From the NCBI GenBank assembly GCA_910578815.1, contig CAJTSE010000012.1, positions 45,248 through 109,247 on the forward strand: a DNA stretch of 64,000 nt, in the 5' to 3' direction. Origin of the DNA: an uncultured Acetatifactor sp. GTDB taxonomy: Bacteria; Bacillota; Clostridia; Lachnospirales; Lachnospiraceae. Positions 44,764-53,114 of this stretch are shown here, one piece after another. Below the pieces are notes generated by a model. That model saw nothing but the letters and a program-made list of their open reading frames with translations. It did not search any database and was not told where the DNA came from. The first letter of the stretch is position 1. Each line of letters starts with the position of its first letter. Made by a program: the position numbers and the translations under genes.

Positions 44764-45642
44764 ATGAAAAACGTAACGGCAGCGGCAGTACAGATGTACT
44801 GTAACCGTTCCAGAGAAGAAAATATAGATGCGGCGGAAAAGGCGGTCCGCCAGGCGGCAGAGCAGGGAGCGCAGATCATCCTTCTGCCGGAGCTGTTTGA
44901 AACATGGTATTTTTGTCAGGAGAGAAATTATGACTCCTATGGGCTGGCAGCAACCGTATGGGAGAATCCGGCAGTAAAACGGATGAAAGAGCTTGCGGCG
45001 CAGCTGAAGGTGGTTCTGCCGGTCAGCTTTTTTGAGCGTGCCGGAAATGTAACCTATAATTCCGTGGCGGTTATTGATGCAGACGGGGAGCTTTTAGGAG
45101 TATATCGCAAGACGCATATTCCCGATGACCATTTTTATCAGGAGAAATTTTATTTTACCCCCGGAAACACCGGTTTTCAGGTGTGGCATACTGCTTATGG
45201 CAGGATTGGTGTGGGAATATGCTGGGATCAGTGGTTTCCTGAGGCGGCAAGATGTATGAGCCTTATGGGGGCCGAACTTCTTTTGTATCCTACCGCAATC
45301 GGCTCCGAGCCGATTATAGAGTGCGACAGTATGCCCCATTGGCGGCGCTGTATGCAGGGCCATGCGGCGGCCAACGTGGTGCCTGTGATTGCGGCTAACC
45401 GGATCGGAGAGGAAAGGGTAAGCCCCACAAAGGAAAATAACAACCAGTCTTCGAGCCTGGTATTCTACGGTTCTTCATTTATTACCGACGAGACAGGGGA
45501 GGTGCTTAAGGATGCAGGAAGGACAGAGGAAGGGGTGATCCTGCATACCTTTGATCTGGATGCGGTGGAGGAAATGCGCTTCAGCTGGGGACTGTTCAGA
45601 GACAGGCGCCCGGAGATGTATGGGGAAATCTGTGCAAGGTAA
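44764..45642 (+). CDS. aguB: N-carbamoylputrescine amidase
   Basis: A 292-residue nitrilase-superfamily enzyme. It converts N-carbamoylputrescine to putrescine, CO2 and ammonia. The Glu-Lys-Cys triad is visible: LLPELFETWYF, GVYRKTHIPDDHFY and GVGICWDQWFPEAAR. ATG 44764 lies after GAGGAG. With aguA it supplies putrescine to both spermidine routes of the window. Confidence 0.95.
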   Translation: MKNVTAAAVQMYCNRSREENIDAAEKAVRQAAEQGAQIILLPELFETWYFCQERNYDSYGLAATVWENPAVKRMKELAAQLKVVLPVSFFERAGNVTYNSVAVIDADGELLGVYRKTHIPDDHFYQEKFYFTPGNTGFQVWHTAYGRIGVGICWDQWFPEAARCMSLMGAELLLYPTAIGSEPIIECDSMPHWRRCMQGHAAANVVPVIAANRIGEERVSPTKENNNQSSSLVFYGSSFITDETGEVLKDAGRTEEGVILHTFDLDAVEEMRFSWGLFRDRRPEMYGEICAR

Positions 45643-45672
45643 GAATTTTGTAAAGTTAATGATACAGAATAC

Positions 45673-45701
45673 TTGCATTGATGTACCGTATGCGATATAA
45701 T
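45673..45701 (+). promoter_or_regulatory. Promoter of the small holin-like toxin mRNA
   Basis: TTGCAT (45673-45678), 17 bases and TATAAT (45696-45701). The predicted leader is about 165 nt and starts with a stem (GGAAAAGC...CTTTTCC near 45721-45739), long for such a short ORF, as in type I toxin mRNAs. Confidence 0.7.
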
Positions 45702-45872
45702 AGATATGGCTGTAAGCCGCCGGAAAAGCTCACTTTTCCGAAGAGAGTACCCATGACAGGGCGTGAACATCCAGGTGTCGTATTGTGTATTGACCGGGGT
45801 GAAACGTAAAAGGCAGCCTCCCGAACCATTTGTCCAGCTTGCTGGAAATACATAGGAAGGGAGGTGCGTAAT

Positions 45873-45995
45873 ATGACGGCATTTGAGATTATCTCAATTT
45901 TCATTGGAATGCTGACTTTGTTAGCAGCCTTTGGCAGCTTGATTGTTGCGTTTCTTGCCTTTCTCGTGAGAGATAAGGATCACAAGAAGAAATAA
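45873..45995 (+). CDS. 40-residue holin-like membrane toxin (type I TA candidate)
   Basis: ATG 45873 follows AAGGGAGGTG. The product begins MTAFEIISIFIGMLTLL, has one hydrophobic helix of about 28 residues, and ends in a charged tail RDKDHKKK. This matches the putative holin-like toxin family of Firmicutes (TxpA/BsrG/Fst-like peptides), which depolarise the membrane. A long structured leader and a convergent antisense promoter support a type I toxin-antitoxin pair. The peptide is too short for a normal gene caller to take with confidence. Confidence 0.7.
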   Translation: MTAFEIISIFIGMLTLLAAFGSLIVAFLAFLVRDKDHKKK

Positions 45996-46089
45996 AAATG
46001 CCTATCCTGTCTGCAAACAGGATAGGCGGTGTCTGTAAAGACATTCAACCTTTTCGGGAGCATCCATCTTGGGAGTGGGTACTCTTCCT
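45990..46089 (-). ncRNA. Candidate antisense antitoxin RNA
   Basis: The minus-strand promoter (46096-46124) would start an RNA near 46089 that runs into the stem at 46000-46027, followed on this strand by ATTTTTATTT. The RNA would be about 100 nt and complementary to the 3' end of the toxin mRNA, the arrangement of txpA/RatA and bsrG/SR4. Confidence 0.55.
46000..46027 (-). terminator. Stem-loop shared by toxin mRNA and antisense RNA
   Basis: GCCTATCCTG/CAGGATAGGC with an eight-base loop. The T-rich tract lies on the minus-strand side (ATTTTTATTT), so it is an efficient terminator for the antisense RNA. The plus-strand side lacks a T run, so the toxin mRNA may read on into the antisense region. 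Confidence 0.75.
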
Positions 46090-46095
46090 ATGACT

Positions 46096-46124
46096 AATGT
46101 ATCATAAAAGTGAAGATAATTCAA
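46096..46124 (-). promoter_or_regulatory. Antisense RNA promoter
   Basis: On the minus strand: TTGAAT (46124-46119), 17 bases, TACATT (46101-46096). It faces the toxin gene. The first transcribed bases contain GGAAGAGTACCCA, which resembles GAAGAGAGTACCCA in the toxin leader (45740-45753). Confidence 0.55.
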
Positions 46125-46138
46125 CCATTTTTTTGTTT

Positions 46139-47455
46139 TCAATCCACCAGCTTTGCATTGGGATAGATCCGTTCCATCCGCTCATCATCGAAATGTCTGT
46201 CTAAAAATGAGTTCAGTGCAGAGATTTCCGTTTCTGCCGCAGGTGCTTCCGTAGTGTGCCGCTCTGTGTACCGGGCCAGGGCCAGAGAGGAAACGGCCAT
46301 ATTGATTATCATAAATATAATCAGGCAGTTGAAAAGTATGGTGCCTGTGTGCTTGGGGATTTTCTCAATCAGCCGGGACAAGGGCGGATAGATAACCTTC
46401 AGCCAGACCACGGCGGCGATTCCCCAGAAAAAACAGTACAGCAGGTTGATACGTCCACCCAGATTAAAAGCAAAGCCGCTGTAATCCCAGAATACGGTGC
46501 CGAAGACCGCTTCCGTAAATACGCTGCAGATGTATTCGTAGGCACCGCCTAAAAGAGTACCGGCCAGAAAGATATGACGGTCGCTCTTATCCCGGTAACG
46601 ATACAGGAACAAGGTCAGCAGGGAACATCCCAGCCCCCAGACAATGCTGAACGGGCCATAGACCACGCTGCTGCGGCTCATGAGAACGCCCATTGTGATG
46701 AAACAGAAAATCGTTTCCGTAATATCTCCTAAAAAAGCGCCGATAAAAAACAGAGCGGTCAGCTTGTAAAAGCTGCAGCCCTCTGCAAATACGGTGCTTT
46801 TTTTGCGCAGGGACCGTTCTTTTTTTCGGGTTTCTAGATTTTCTTTGGTAATGGAAGGAAAGGAGTTTGTCAAACGCTTTTCCAACAGCCCGGAAATGCG
46901 CTGGAGACGGCTGGAAAGAGGGGACAGCCGTTTAGCGGACGCCAGCATTCCCCGTACGGTCAAGGCTTCAGCCAGAAAATCAAAGGCAAGCAGAATGAGT
47001 GCGGTCCATTGCAGGATTGCCGTGATCGAAGAAGGAATCCCACGAAGCAGACTGCACAAAGCAGGATTGACGAAACAAATGGTCAGCACTGCCAGCAGAC
47101 CCCAGAGCAGGGCGTACCGCAGACAGACATAGCCGCCGATATTGTACCGGATTTCAGAGTAATCCCACAATTTTTTATGAAAGATTTTTTCCATCAGCAT
47201 GCCCGTGCTGTATTCCAGTACGGAGGCCAGGAGCATGCCGCCCAAAAACAGAAAAAAGGGACTGTTTATCAGTTCCGGCAGAAAGAGGGCGAAAAGAACG
47301 GCTCCAAAGCCATAAATCGGGCACAGAGGACTATTGACAAAGCCCCGGTTTATGAATTTTCTGCGGCGGAAGGCGGCATAGCAGACCTCTATGCACCAGC
47401 CGGCCAGGGAATAGATGAAAAACAGCCATATTAGGTCACTGAGAGAATATATCAT
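46139..47455 (-). CDS. Duplicated CmpB-type membrane protein (putative ABC transporter permease)
   Basis: 438 residues made of two homologous halves. Each half has the ABC_trans_CmpB pattern: FFIYSLAGWCIEVCY / FFIGAFLGDITETIF, then NSPLCPIYGFGAVL / SSVVYGPFSIVWGLG, GGMLLASVLEYSTGMLMEKIFHKKLWDYS / GTLLGGAYEYICSVFTEAVFGTVFWDYS in pieces, and NIGGYVCLRYALLWG / NLGGRINLLYCFFWG. Single-domain members are about 200 residues, so this is an internal duplication. A cytosolic basic linker (RKKERSLRKKS) joins the halves. The transporter role is only a family label. Confidence 0.8.
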   Translation of the reverse strand: MIYSLSDLIWLFFIYSLAGWCIEVCYAAFRRRKFINRGFVNSPLCPIYGFGAVLFALFLPELINSPFFLFLGGMLLASVLEYSTGMLMEKIFHKKLWDYSEIRYNIGGYVCLRYALLWGLLAVLTICFVNPALCSLLRGIPSSITAILQWTALILLAFDFLAEALTVRGMLASAKRLSPLSSRLQRISGLLEKRLTNSFPSITKENLETRKKERSLRKKSTVFAEGCSFYKLTALFFIGAFLGDITETIFCFITMGVLMSRSSVVYGPFSIVWGLGCSLLTLFLYRYRDKSDRHIFLAGTLLGGAYEYICSVFTEAVFGTVFWDYSGFAFNLGGRINLLYCFFWGIAAVVWLKVIYPPLSRLIEKIPKHTGTILFNCLIIFMIINMAVSSLALARYTERHTTEAPAAETEISALNSFLDRHFDDERMERIYPNAKLVD

Positions 47456-47471
47456 GTAGATTTAAGCTCCT

Positions 47472-49415
47472 TTATCTGATGTGAAGAATAAATTTTTCAT
47501 CGGTCATGGAAAGACGGATCCGGTACAGGTCATGGTCCCAGGCTGCCTGCAGACGGGGATCGGTGATGGGAAGCGTCTCTATGGCAAGCACCTTTGCGCC
47601 TGTAAATTCCAGACGAGACGGCCCCAATTTTATGATAGTTTCCACAGAAAGCAGGCGGGCGGGCTTCACACTGACGGATAGGTGATTGCATCCGCCCATG
47701 CTGTCAGCATTTTTCGGATTGCATCTGTCCATTTCGCCAACATTTTCAGGATTGCTTTCTTCATCTTCTAATTCCGGCTTATCATAGGTAATAAAATTTA
47801 AAATAACATTTTTACAGTCGGTTTCGTCCTGCAAGACCACACATTCCTGCTTCTTGTCCAGAAGCACTTGTCTTTTGTAGAAATGACCGCTTCCCGGAAG
47901 AGGATAGGCATTGATCAGCTCCATGGAGATTTCCGCCCGCTGTTCATCGACCTTCTGTTTTACCTCCGTGGCGCGGTAACTGCCGCCTTCCTGCTGGTCC
48001 AGTCCCTCAATGGCAGGCAGGTTATGATAGCCGGACTGCATGGTCCAGATTTCGTATCTTTGAGGGGAAAAGGTCTTTCCGGTATAGCTTTCCACGCCGA
48101 TGTCCACCAGCACCGGACGGCCGTTTTTGTAAAGAGTGAGACTGCCGGTGTCGTTGTGATTGTGGTTGTCGTCGTTGTCCCCGGCTTTCACCGCCAGACT
48201 TAAATTTCGACTTCTGGCGATAAACAGACCGATGCTGGGATAATAAATATCCTTGTGTGTTACTGCCATGGAGGTGTCATATTCCATGACTTCTTTGTAA
48301 TGAAAGGCGTTTAGCAGTCTGTAATAAAGGCTGAGGCGATAAGTTTCCTCATGGTAAATTTCCTCCTGAGCCGTCTGGAAATCCCTGGCAGCAAACAGCA
48401 TTAAGCCCGACTGCTCCGTGTGCTTCCCGAAGAGGAATTCCCGGACTCCGGAGCGGCCTGGCAGGGGAGAGCAGTCGGCAAAATTGAAATAATAACCGCT
48501 TTCCACATGAACATTTTCAATGTAGGCGGCTATATTTTTTAACTTTCGCCAATGATACAGATGAGAGAAGGCGCCGCCTGTCACCTGATTCATGATGTCT
48601 GCGGAGGCGTCCAGGCACAGGCCGGCCCTGCGGAAGTAAAGGGCACCCTCGTCGCAGCAGCCGTCCTCCCCGTAATCCTTTAAAAAGAAGTCACAGCTTG
48701 CGGCGGCTTTTTGCAGTACGGACTTTTTCTCGCTCTGGGAGCAGTCGGAGAGAAACGCCGTAATCAGAACGTTTTGAGTACACCAGGGCGTCCAGTTGCA
48801 CATGGGCTCGTCGCCCTGCCCCATCCACCAAAAATGTTGATTCAAATAAGGCGTCAGAATACGTGCCCGCAGCTCCGAAAGGATCCGTGCAGTAATAAAG
48901 GGGCTCACAGCTTCCAGTTCCCTTTTCAGCAAATAGTAAATGCAGGCAAGCTGGGCTCCCGTTTCGCAGGCAAAGAGATCCAGCACGGGTCGGGAAGCAT
49001 CGGGCAGGAGTTCCTGAGGCTGATTCCGCTCATAGGAATTATGGGGCGGCAGCTGCCAGGCGCTTTCCTCACAAAGGACAAAAATGCCGTTGATAATCTG
49101 GTCCAGAAAACGCCCCTTTGCCTCCACGCATTCGGCCAGCACCAGCGAATTTAAGTTATAACGCCGTTTAAAGTAGAGGTTTTCAAAATTCACCCGGTTT
49201 CCCGTTCGTTTGAAGGCCATGAAATCCGTGGCATAAAGGGGGGTATAGGGACAGTCCAGACAGGCTTCGCCTTCGGCAATCAGCCTTTTCTCCAATTCTT
49301 TCGGCAGCCGGTCATAAGCCTTTCTGTCAGTTGCGGCAGGAAAAGGGAGAAAGCTCTGCAATTCCATGTTTTTGCCGAAAAATATATTGGCGGCTTCCTG
49401 AAAGCGTACTTCCAT
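47472..49415 (-). CDS. Heparinase II/III family protein
   Basis: 647 residues, no signal peptide. An alpha/alpha-toroid part (about 30-360; NWTPWCTQNVLITAFL, DEGALYFRRAG) is followed by the beta-sandwich heparinase II/III domain (AVKAGDNDDNHNHNDTGSLTLYKNGRPVLVDIG, in which the HNHNDTGS histidine/asparagine cluster is the family hallmark). It is predicted to be a polysaccharide lyase or a related uronate-processing enzyme. Residues about 555-580 (NPENVGEMDRCNPKNADSM) form a low-complexity insertion. Substrate not known. Confidence 0.85.
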   Translation of the reverse strand: MEVRFQEAANIFFGKNMELQSFLPFPAATDRKAYDRLPKELEKRLIAEGEACLDCPYTPLYATDFMAFKRTGNRVNFENLYFKRRYNLNSLVLAECVEAKGRFLDQIINGIFVLCEESAWQLPPHNSYERNQPQELLPDASRPVLDLFACETGAQLACIYYLLKRELEAVSPFITARILSELRARILTPYLNQHFWWMGQGDEPMCNWTPWCTQNVLITAFLSDCSQSEKKSVLQKAAASCDFFLKDYGEDGCCDEGALYFRRAGLCLDASADIMNQVTGGAFSHLYHWRKLKNIAAYIENVHVESGYYFNFADCSPLPGRSGVREFLFGKHTEQSGLMLFAARDFQTAQEEIYHEETYRLSLYYRLLNAFHYKEVMEYDTSMAVTHKDIYYPSIGLFIARSRNLSLAVKAGDNDDNHNHNDTGSLTLYKNGRPVLVDIGVESYTGKTFSPQRYEIWTMQSGYHNLPAIEGLDQQEGGSYRATEVKQKVDEQRAEISMELINAYPLPGSGHFYKRQVLLDKKQECVVLQDETDCKNVILNFITYDKPELEDEESNPENVGEMDRCNPKNADSMGGCNHLSVSVKPARLLSVETIIKLGPSRLEFTGAKVLAIETLPITDPRLQAAWDHDLYRIRLSMTDEKFILHIR

Positions 49416-49543
49416 AGCGGTGCGGCTCCTTCCTGCTGGGATTTTATAGGAAAAATAATTTTTCTTTACACCGATTTATATTAGTATCTTTGGCTTAGTT
49501 GAATTATAAGATAAACAGCGGTCATTTGCAATCAATACAAATT

Positions 49544-50344
49544 TCAGGAGCCGCTGGACTGATACTTCCGCACCCCGAACCGCCACAGCCCGTAGGCCGG
49601 CAGCAGAATCCACAAAGCCAGCAGGGGCAGGAAAATGTAAAAGGGGCTGTTCCGGCGGTCCAGCAGATACAGCAGGGGGTAATATTGCACCAGCGCATAA
49701 GGCACTACAAAGGTGGTGAGCAGCAGCATTTTTTTACCATAGACCCCAAAAGGGTATTTCCCGTATTCCCTGGCTCCGTCTGTAAACAGATTCATGAATT
49801 CCAGCCCCTCTAAAGTAAAGAAGCTTAAGGCAGCATAGATCATAAACATCGCCGAGAAGAGCCCCACTCCGCCGACAAGCATGAAAAGCACCGTCACAAA
49901 CTTTGCTGCTGTCCAGCGTACCTCCACATGAGTCATGCCGTAGCCGAACATCACAATGGCCTGGAGAACCCGTCCCAGACGTACCAGTTCGAATTTGCTT
50001 CCCAACACCTGCAGCACTGCGCTTCTGGGGCGCAGCAGTACCCGGTCAAAGGTCCCCTGCCGGATCATGGAGGGGAAGGTATCGAAGCCTCTGGCCCAGA
50101 TTTCTGCCAGAGAAAATTCCATCAACATAATAGAGAAACATAATAGCACCTCATTGTAAGTGAAGCCTTCCACATGGGAAAACCGCTGAAACATAAAAAA
50201 TACCCCTAAAAACACATTAAAGGAGACAAAAAAGTGCCCTATTGTCATAATCCAGAAGGATGCCTTATACTGCATGGCGCTTCTGAAAATGATGGACAAA
50301 TAGTGAAAATAAAGTTTTAAGCCGCTTGTCTTTTTCGTTTTCAT
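49544..50344 (-). CDS. ABC-2 type permease (COG3694/DUF990-like)
   Basis: 266 residues with six membrane helices. It includes the family stretch FSIMLMEFSLAEIWARGFDTFPSMIRQGTFDRVLLRPRS (seen in pieces; DRVLLRP is typical). It is the third gene of an ABC exporter operon with the permease at 50539 and the ATPase at 51356. The ATG at 50344 gives a normal N-terminus (MKTKKTSGLKLYFHYL); AAAGGA is 12 bases upstream, and ATG 50365 is an alternative. The exported substrate is unknown. Confidence 0.82.
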   Translation of the reverse strand: MKTKKTSGLKLYFHYLSIIFRSAMQYKASFWIMTIGHFFVSFNVFLGVFFMFQRFSHVEGFTYNEVLLCFSIMLMEFSLAEIWARGFDTFPSMIRQGTFDRVLLRPRSAVLQVLGSKFELVRLGRVLQAIVMFGYGMTHVEVRWTAAKFVTVLFMLVGGVGLFSAMFMIYAALSFFTLEGLEFMNLFTDGAREYGKYPFGVYGKKMLLLTTFVVPYALVQYYPLLYLLDRRNSPFYIFLPLLALWILLPAYGLWRFGVRKYQSSGS

Positions 50345-50380
50345 ATTTATATCATGTCCTTTCATGTCAACTCGCCTGTA

Positions 50381-50539
50381 AAAAACGCCCGTCTTTGGCG
50401 TTTTTCCGGATGAAGAATGCCGCATTTCCGGCATTCTTCGGTGTGAGAAAAGTCTGCATGGCAGACTTAGAACTTCTCCACGAAACAGCCTCTGCTGTGA
50501 GTGAAAACTGCCGTAGGCAGTTAGAAGTTCTTCTCACAC
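50381..50539 (-). repeat. Complex hairpin array between the two permease genes
   Basis: Read on the minus strand, it starts in the stop codon of the upstream permease. GTGTGAGAA (50539-50531) pairs with TTCTCACAC (50449-50441), and AGAACTTCT with AGAAGTTCT. Each side carries a small stem (ACTGCC/GGCAGT and TCTGC/GCAGA). Then come GAAGAATGCC/GGCATTCTTC (50439-50412) and AAAACGCC/GGCGTTTT with a T run (50405-50381). The parts resemble hairpins I and II of the 58-bp family. It could reduce expression of the last gene. Confidence 0.6.
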
Positions 50540-51342
50540 TATCCTCCTTGAACTACCGCTCTTTTTTCGCCTCCGGCGCACAGCAGCTTTCCCAAGACTA
50601 CCAGAATTACCAGCCAAAAAGCCTGCAGGGCCATTGCACGCAGCATTCCGGCTTCAGCTAAATCTCCCCCGTAAATGCGGAAAGGCACGTTTCCCATGGA
50701 AGCCCAGGGATTCAGCTCCAGAATCCGCTGCACTTTTTCCGGGAAAAAGGGCAGCGGAATTACCTGGCCCGCCAAAAATTCCGAAAGGGCGGCAAATAAA
50801 ATCCGCATACCGTCCCCAGAGATCGTGTACAGACAACTTCCGTAGACCAGCATATTCAGCGCCACCATTACAAACAGTCCCATGGTCAAGGATACCAGAA
50901 AGCAGAGGAAGGCCGGGAAAGAGGCGGGAAGCCCCAGCCCGTATCCTCTTGGCAGGAAAGCAGCTACCACCAGGATCGGTACACACCGAAGAATCGCCTT
51001 GGACAGGCGGTTTGCCACGCTTCTTGCAAACCACATATCATAGATGCGAATGGGCCGGCACAGCTCGTAGGCAAGGTTCCCGCCGCTTATGGTATCCAGA
51101 ATCTCACCTTCAAACATCCACGCTCCGAAAAACGCAAGGAGAGCCTGCTGCAGCCATACATAGGCCGCAGTGGCTTCCATGGTCATGGGATAAGCCGCCG
51201 GGTCCGCCCTGTAAAAGGCATGAAACACCATAATTTCCATAAAACCCCAGAAAAACTGGGTGGCCATTCCTGCCAGGGCGGCGGTCCGGTATTGAAGCCC
51301 TGCCAGAAGGCGCAGTCTGAAAAAGGACAAATATTTTTTCAT
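50539..51342 (-). CDS. ABC-2 type permease (COG4587-like)
   Basis: 267 residues, six membrane helices, starting MKKYLSFFRLRLLAGLQYR at ATG 51342 behind AGGAGGG. Family features are WMFEGEILDTISGGNLAYELCRPIRIYDMWFAR and PLPFFPEKVQRILELNPWASM in pieces. It pairs with the permease at 49544 to form the membrane part of an exporter. A frame extension to 51462 overlaps the ATPase gene and is rejected. Confidence 0.85.
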   Translation of the reverse strand: MKKYLSFFRLRLLAGLQYRTAALAGMATQFFWGFMEIMVFHAFYRADPAAYPMTMEATAAYVWLQQALLAFFGAWMFEGEILDTISGGNLAYELCRPIRIYDMWFARSVANRLSKAILRCVPILVVAAFLPRGYGLGLPASFPAFLCFLVSLTMGLFVMVALNMLVYGSCLYTISGDGMRILFAALSEFLAGQVIPLPFFPEKVQRILELNPWASMGNVPFRIYGGDLAEAGMLRAMALQAFWLVILVVLGKLLCAGGEKRAVVQGG

Positions 51343-51355
51343 GCTTCCTACCCTC

Positions 51356-52183
51356 CTATATTTCATAGGCGCGGTACAGCTCCGCCAATGTTTCGTCCAT
51401 GTTCTCACCGCCACGGCGGATGTCCTCCAGGGTGCCGTCCATGAGGATCTGCCCCTTGCCAATTAGAATAATGCGGCTGGCAAGGGCTTCTATATCCTGC
51501 ATGTCATGGGTGGTCAGGATTACCGTGGTGCCGTGCTTTTGATTCAGCTGCTTTACAAAATCTCTCACTGCCAGCTTTGACACGGCGTCCAGACCGATGG
51601 TAGGCTCGTCCAGAAAGAGAATTTTCGGACTGTGGAGCAGCGAGGCCGCAATTTCACAGCGCATTCTCTGTCCCAGAGAAAGCTGCCGGGTAGGCGTTCT
51701 CAGCAATTCACCCAGATTGAGAAGTTCTGTCAGTTCTTCCAGATTGTTTCGATATACAGGTTCGGAAATAGAGTAAATGTCCTTCAGAAGTTCAAAAGAA
51801 TCTATGACCGGAACATCCCACCACAGCTGCGAGCGTTGGCCGAAGACTACGCCGATGCGCCTGACATGCTCGATCCGGCTGAAGCGGTTCTGCTTTGTCA
51901 GCGGCTGTTTGCCGCCGGAATTCCAAAGCAGCCTGCCGTCCACCGTCACCTGACCGCTGTCGGGTGTCAATATTCCGCTTAAAATTTTGATTGTGGAGCT
52001 TTTCCCTGCTCCGTTCGGGCCGATGTAGCCCACCATCTCACCGTCCTTGATGGTAAAGCTGACATCTTTCAGGGCCTGGATCTCTTCGTATTCTCTGTGG
52101 AAGAGTGCCCTGCAGGCCTCGGCAAGGCCTGCGTTTCTTTTTGCAATCCGGTACGACTTACATACGTTTTCCATCGTAATCAT
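51356..52183 (-). CDS. ABC transporter ATP-binding protein
   Basis: A 275-residue ATPase of the COG4586 exporter class. The Walker A is GYIGPNGAGKSSTIK, followed by VVFGQRSQLWWDVPV (Q-loop region typical of this class), the signature LSLGQRMRCEIAASL, Walker B ILFLDEPTIGLD and the H-loop TTHDMQDIE. ATG 52183 follows CAGGAGG. It energises the two DUF990-type permeases downstream. Related operons export antibiotics or lipids; the substrate here is unknown. Confidence 0.92.
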   Translation of the reverse strand: MITMENVCKSYRIAKRNAGLAEACRALFHREYEEIQALKDVSFTIKDGEMVGYIGPNGAGKSSTIKILSGILTPDSGQVTVDGRLLWNSGGKQPLTKQNRFSRIEHVRRIGVVFGQRSQLWWDVPVIDSFELLKDIYSISEPVYRNNLEELTELLNLGELLRTPTRQLSLGQRMRCEIAASLLHSPKILFLDEPTIGLDAVSKLAVRDFVKQLNQKHGTTVILTTHDMQDIEALASRIILIGKGQILMDGTLEDIRRGGENMDETLAELYRAYEI

Positions 52184-52283
52184 ATTGCTTCCTCCTGGTA
52201 GTTTAGATTTTGTAGATCTACTTTCCAAGTAGGCGGCGTCAACACGCCAAGTCCGCCGGATTTTGCCGGCAGATACCTGCTAT

Positions 52284-52316
52284 GAAATTTTGCCTCGCGA
52301 AAGCGCGAGGAATTTC
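52284..52316. repeat. GC-rich hairpin in the divergent promoter region
   Basis: GAAATT-CCTCGCG/CGCGAGG-AATTTC with an AAAG loop, between the ABC exporter operon (leftward) and the sigma gene (rightward). No T run. The rest of the 293-base gap 52184-52476 holds the TTTACA promoter described separately. Confidence 0.6.
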
Positions 52317-52427
52317 AGAATAGCACATCGGGAGTGGGCTGTCAAGGAATTGTTGGCGGCTGAACTGTTATTCCATATGAAGCTTTCCTAATCTGGACGT
52401 AAAAGTAAATAATTACGTTATATTAAG

Positions 52428-52456
52428 TTTACATTTTTTCGATCTTAGGATTTCTT
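52428..52456 (+). promoter_or_regulatory. TcdR-type promoter of the sigma factor gene
   Basis: TTTACA (52428-52433), 17 bases, then TTTCTT (52451-52456). TcdR, BotR, TetR and UviA sigma factors use TTTACA plus a CTCTTT-like -10. The match is good for the -35 and weaker for the -10. It would give autoactivation. Confidence 0.55.
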
Positions 52457-52476
52457 ATCTTTTGGAGGTCCGGAAT

Positions 52477-53031
52477 ATGGGAGAAATAACATTATTAATT
52501 CAAAAGATACATACGGATAAAAATGCTTTTGCACAATTAATCAACAAAATGACACCATTAATTGAAAAGTATACAAGGCTGTTGTACAAGGATGAAAAGG
52601 AAGATGTTCGCTCTGAAATGATGCTGGTTTTGTGGGAATCGGTAACAAAAATAAGTTATTGCGAAAAAGACGGGGAGTGTCTGGCTTATTTAAGCAAAGC
52701 GCTGAGAAACAGATTTTATGATTTGTACCGTAAAAGCAGAAAGCAGCATGATCATCAGCTGCTTACGGAAAATGACAGTGTTTTTGACATAATCAGGGAT
52801 GAAAACAGTAAGGATTTAGAGGATGCTATATTCAGCATAGACATAGAGGCCTTTTTGAAAAGGTATATCGGAAAAAAACGGGAAATATTCGAAACGATAA
52901 TATTTGGAAATAAATCAGACACAGAGATTGCGGAAATCTTTTCCGTAACAAGACAATACGTAAACAGACTGCGCCGGGAGCTTTATCAGGAGCTGAAGGA
53001 CAAGCTATTTTTTAAAGGAAGTGATACTTAA
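52477..53031 (+). CDS. Alternative sigma factor, TcdR/UviA/BotR-like
   Basis: A 184-residue sigma-70-family protein with only regions 2 and 4. Region 2 spans about 25-95 (LYKDEKEDVRSEMMLVLWES, AYLSKALRNRFYDLYRKSRKQ). Region 4 spans about 130-180 with a helix-turn-helix (SDTEIAEIFSVTRQYVNRLRRELY). The size, low GC and position next to a holin gene match the TcdR/UviA group that controls large clostridial toxins and bacteriocins. ATG 52477 lies after TTTTGGAGG. The TTTACA boxes ahead of this gene, the holin and the giant toxin are its likely targets. Confidence 0.75.
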   Translation: MGEITLLIQKIHTDKNAFAQLINKMTPLIEKYTRLLYKDEKEDVRSEMMLVLWESVTKISYCEKDGECLAYLSKALRNRFYDLYRKSRKQHDHQLLTENDSVFDIIRDENSKDLEDAIFSIDIEAFLKRYIGKKREIFETIIFGNKSDTEIAEIFSVTRQYVNRLRRELYQELKDKLFFKGSDT

Positions 53032-53052
53032 TTTAGTGCTTTTAAAAAATAG

Positions 53053-53080
53053 TTTACAGTTCCAGCAGGAAGTATTTTTT
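53053..53080 (+). promoter_or_regulatory. TcdR-type promoter of the holin gene
   Basis: TTTACA (53053-53058), 16 bases, then TTTTTT (53075-53080). The spacing and the -35 are the same as in front of the toxin gene. Confidence 0.55.
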
Positions 53081-53114
53081 ATACATAAAAAAGAAAAAGG
53101 ACAGGTGATGTGTT

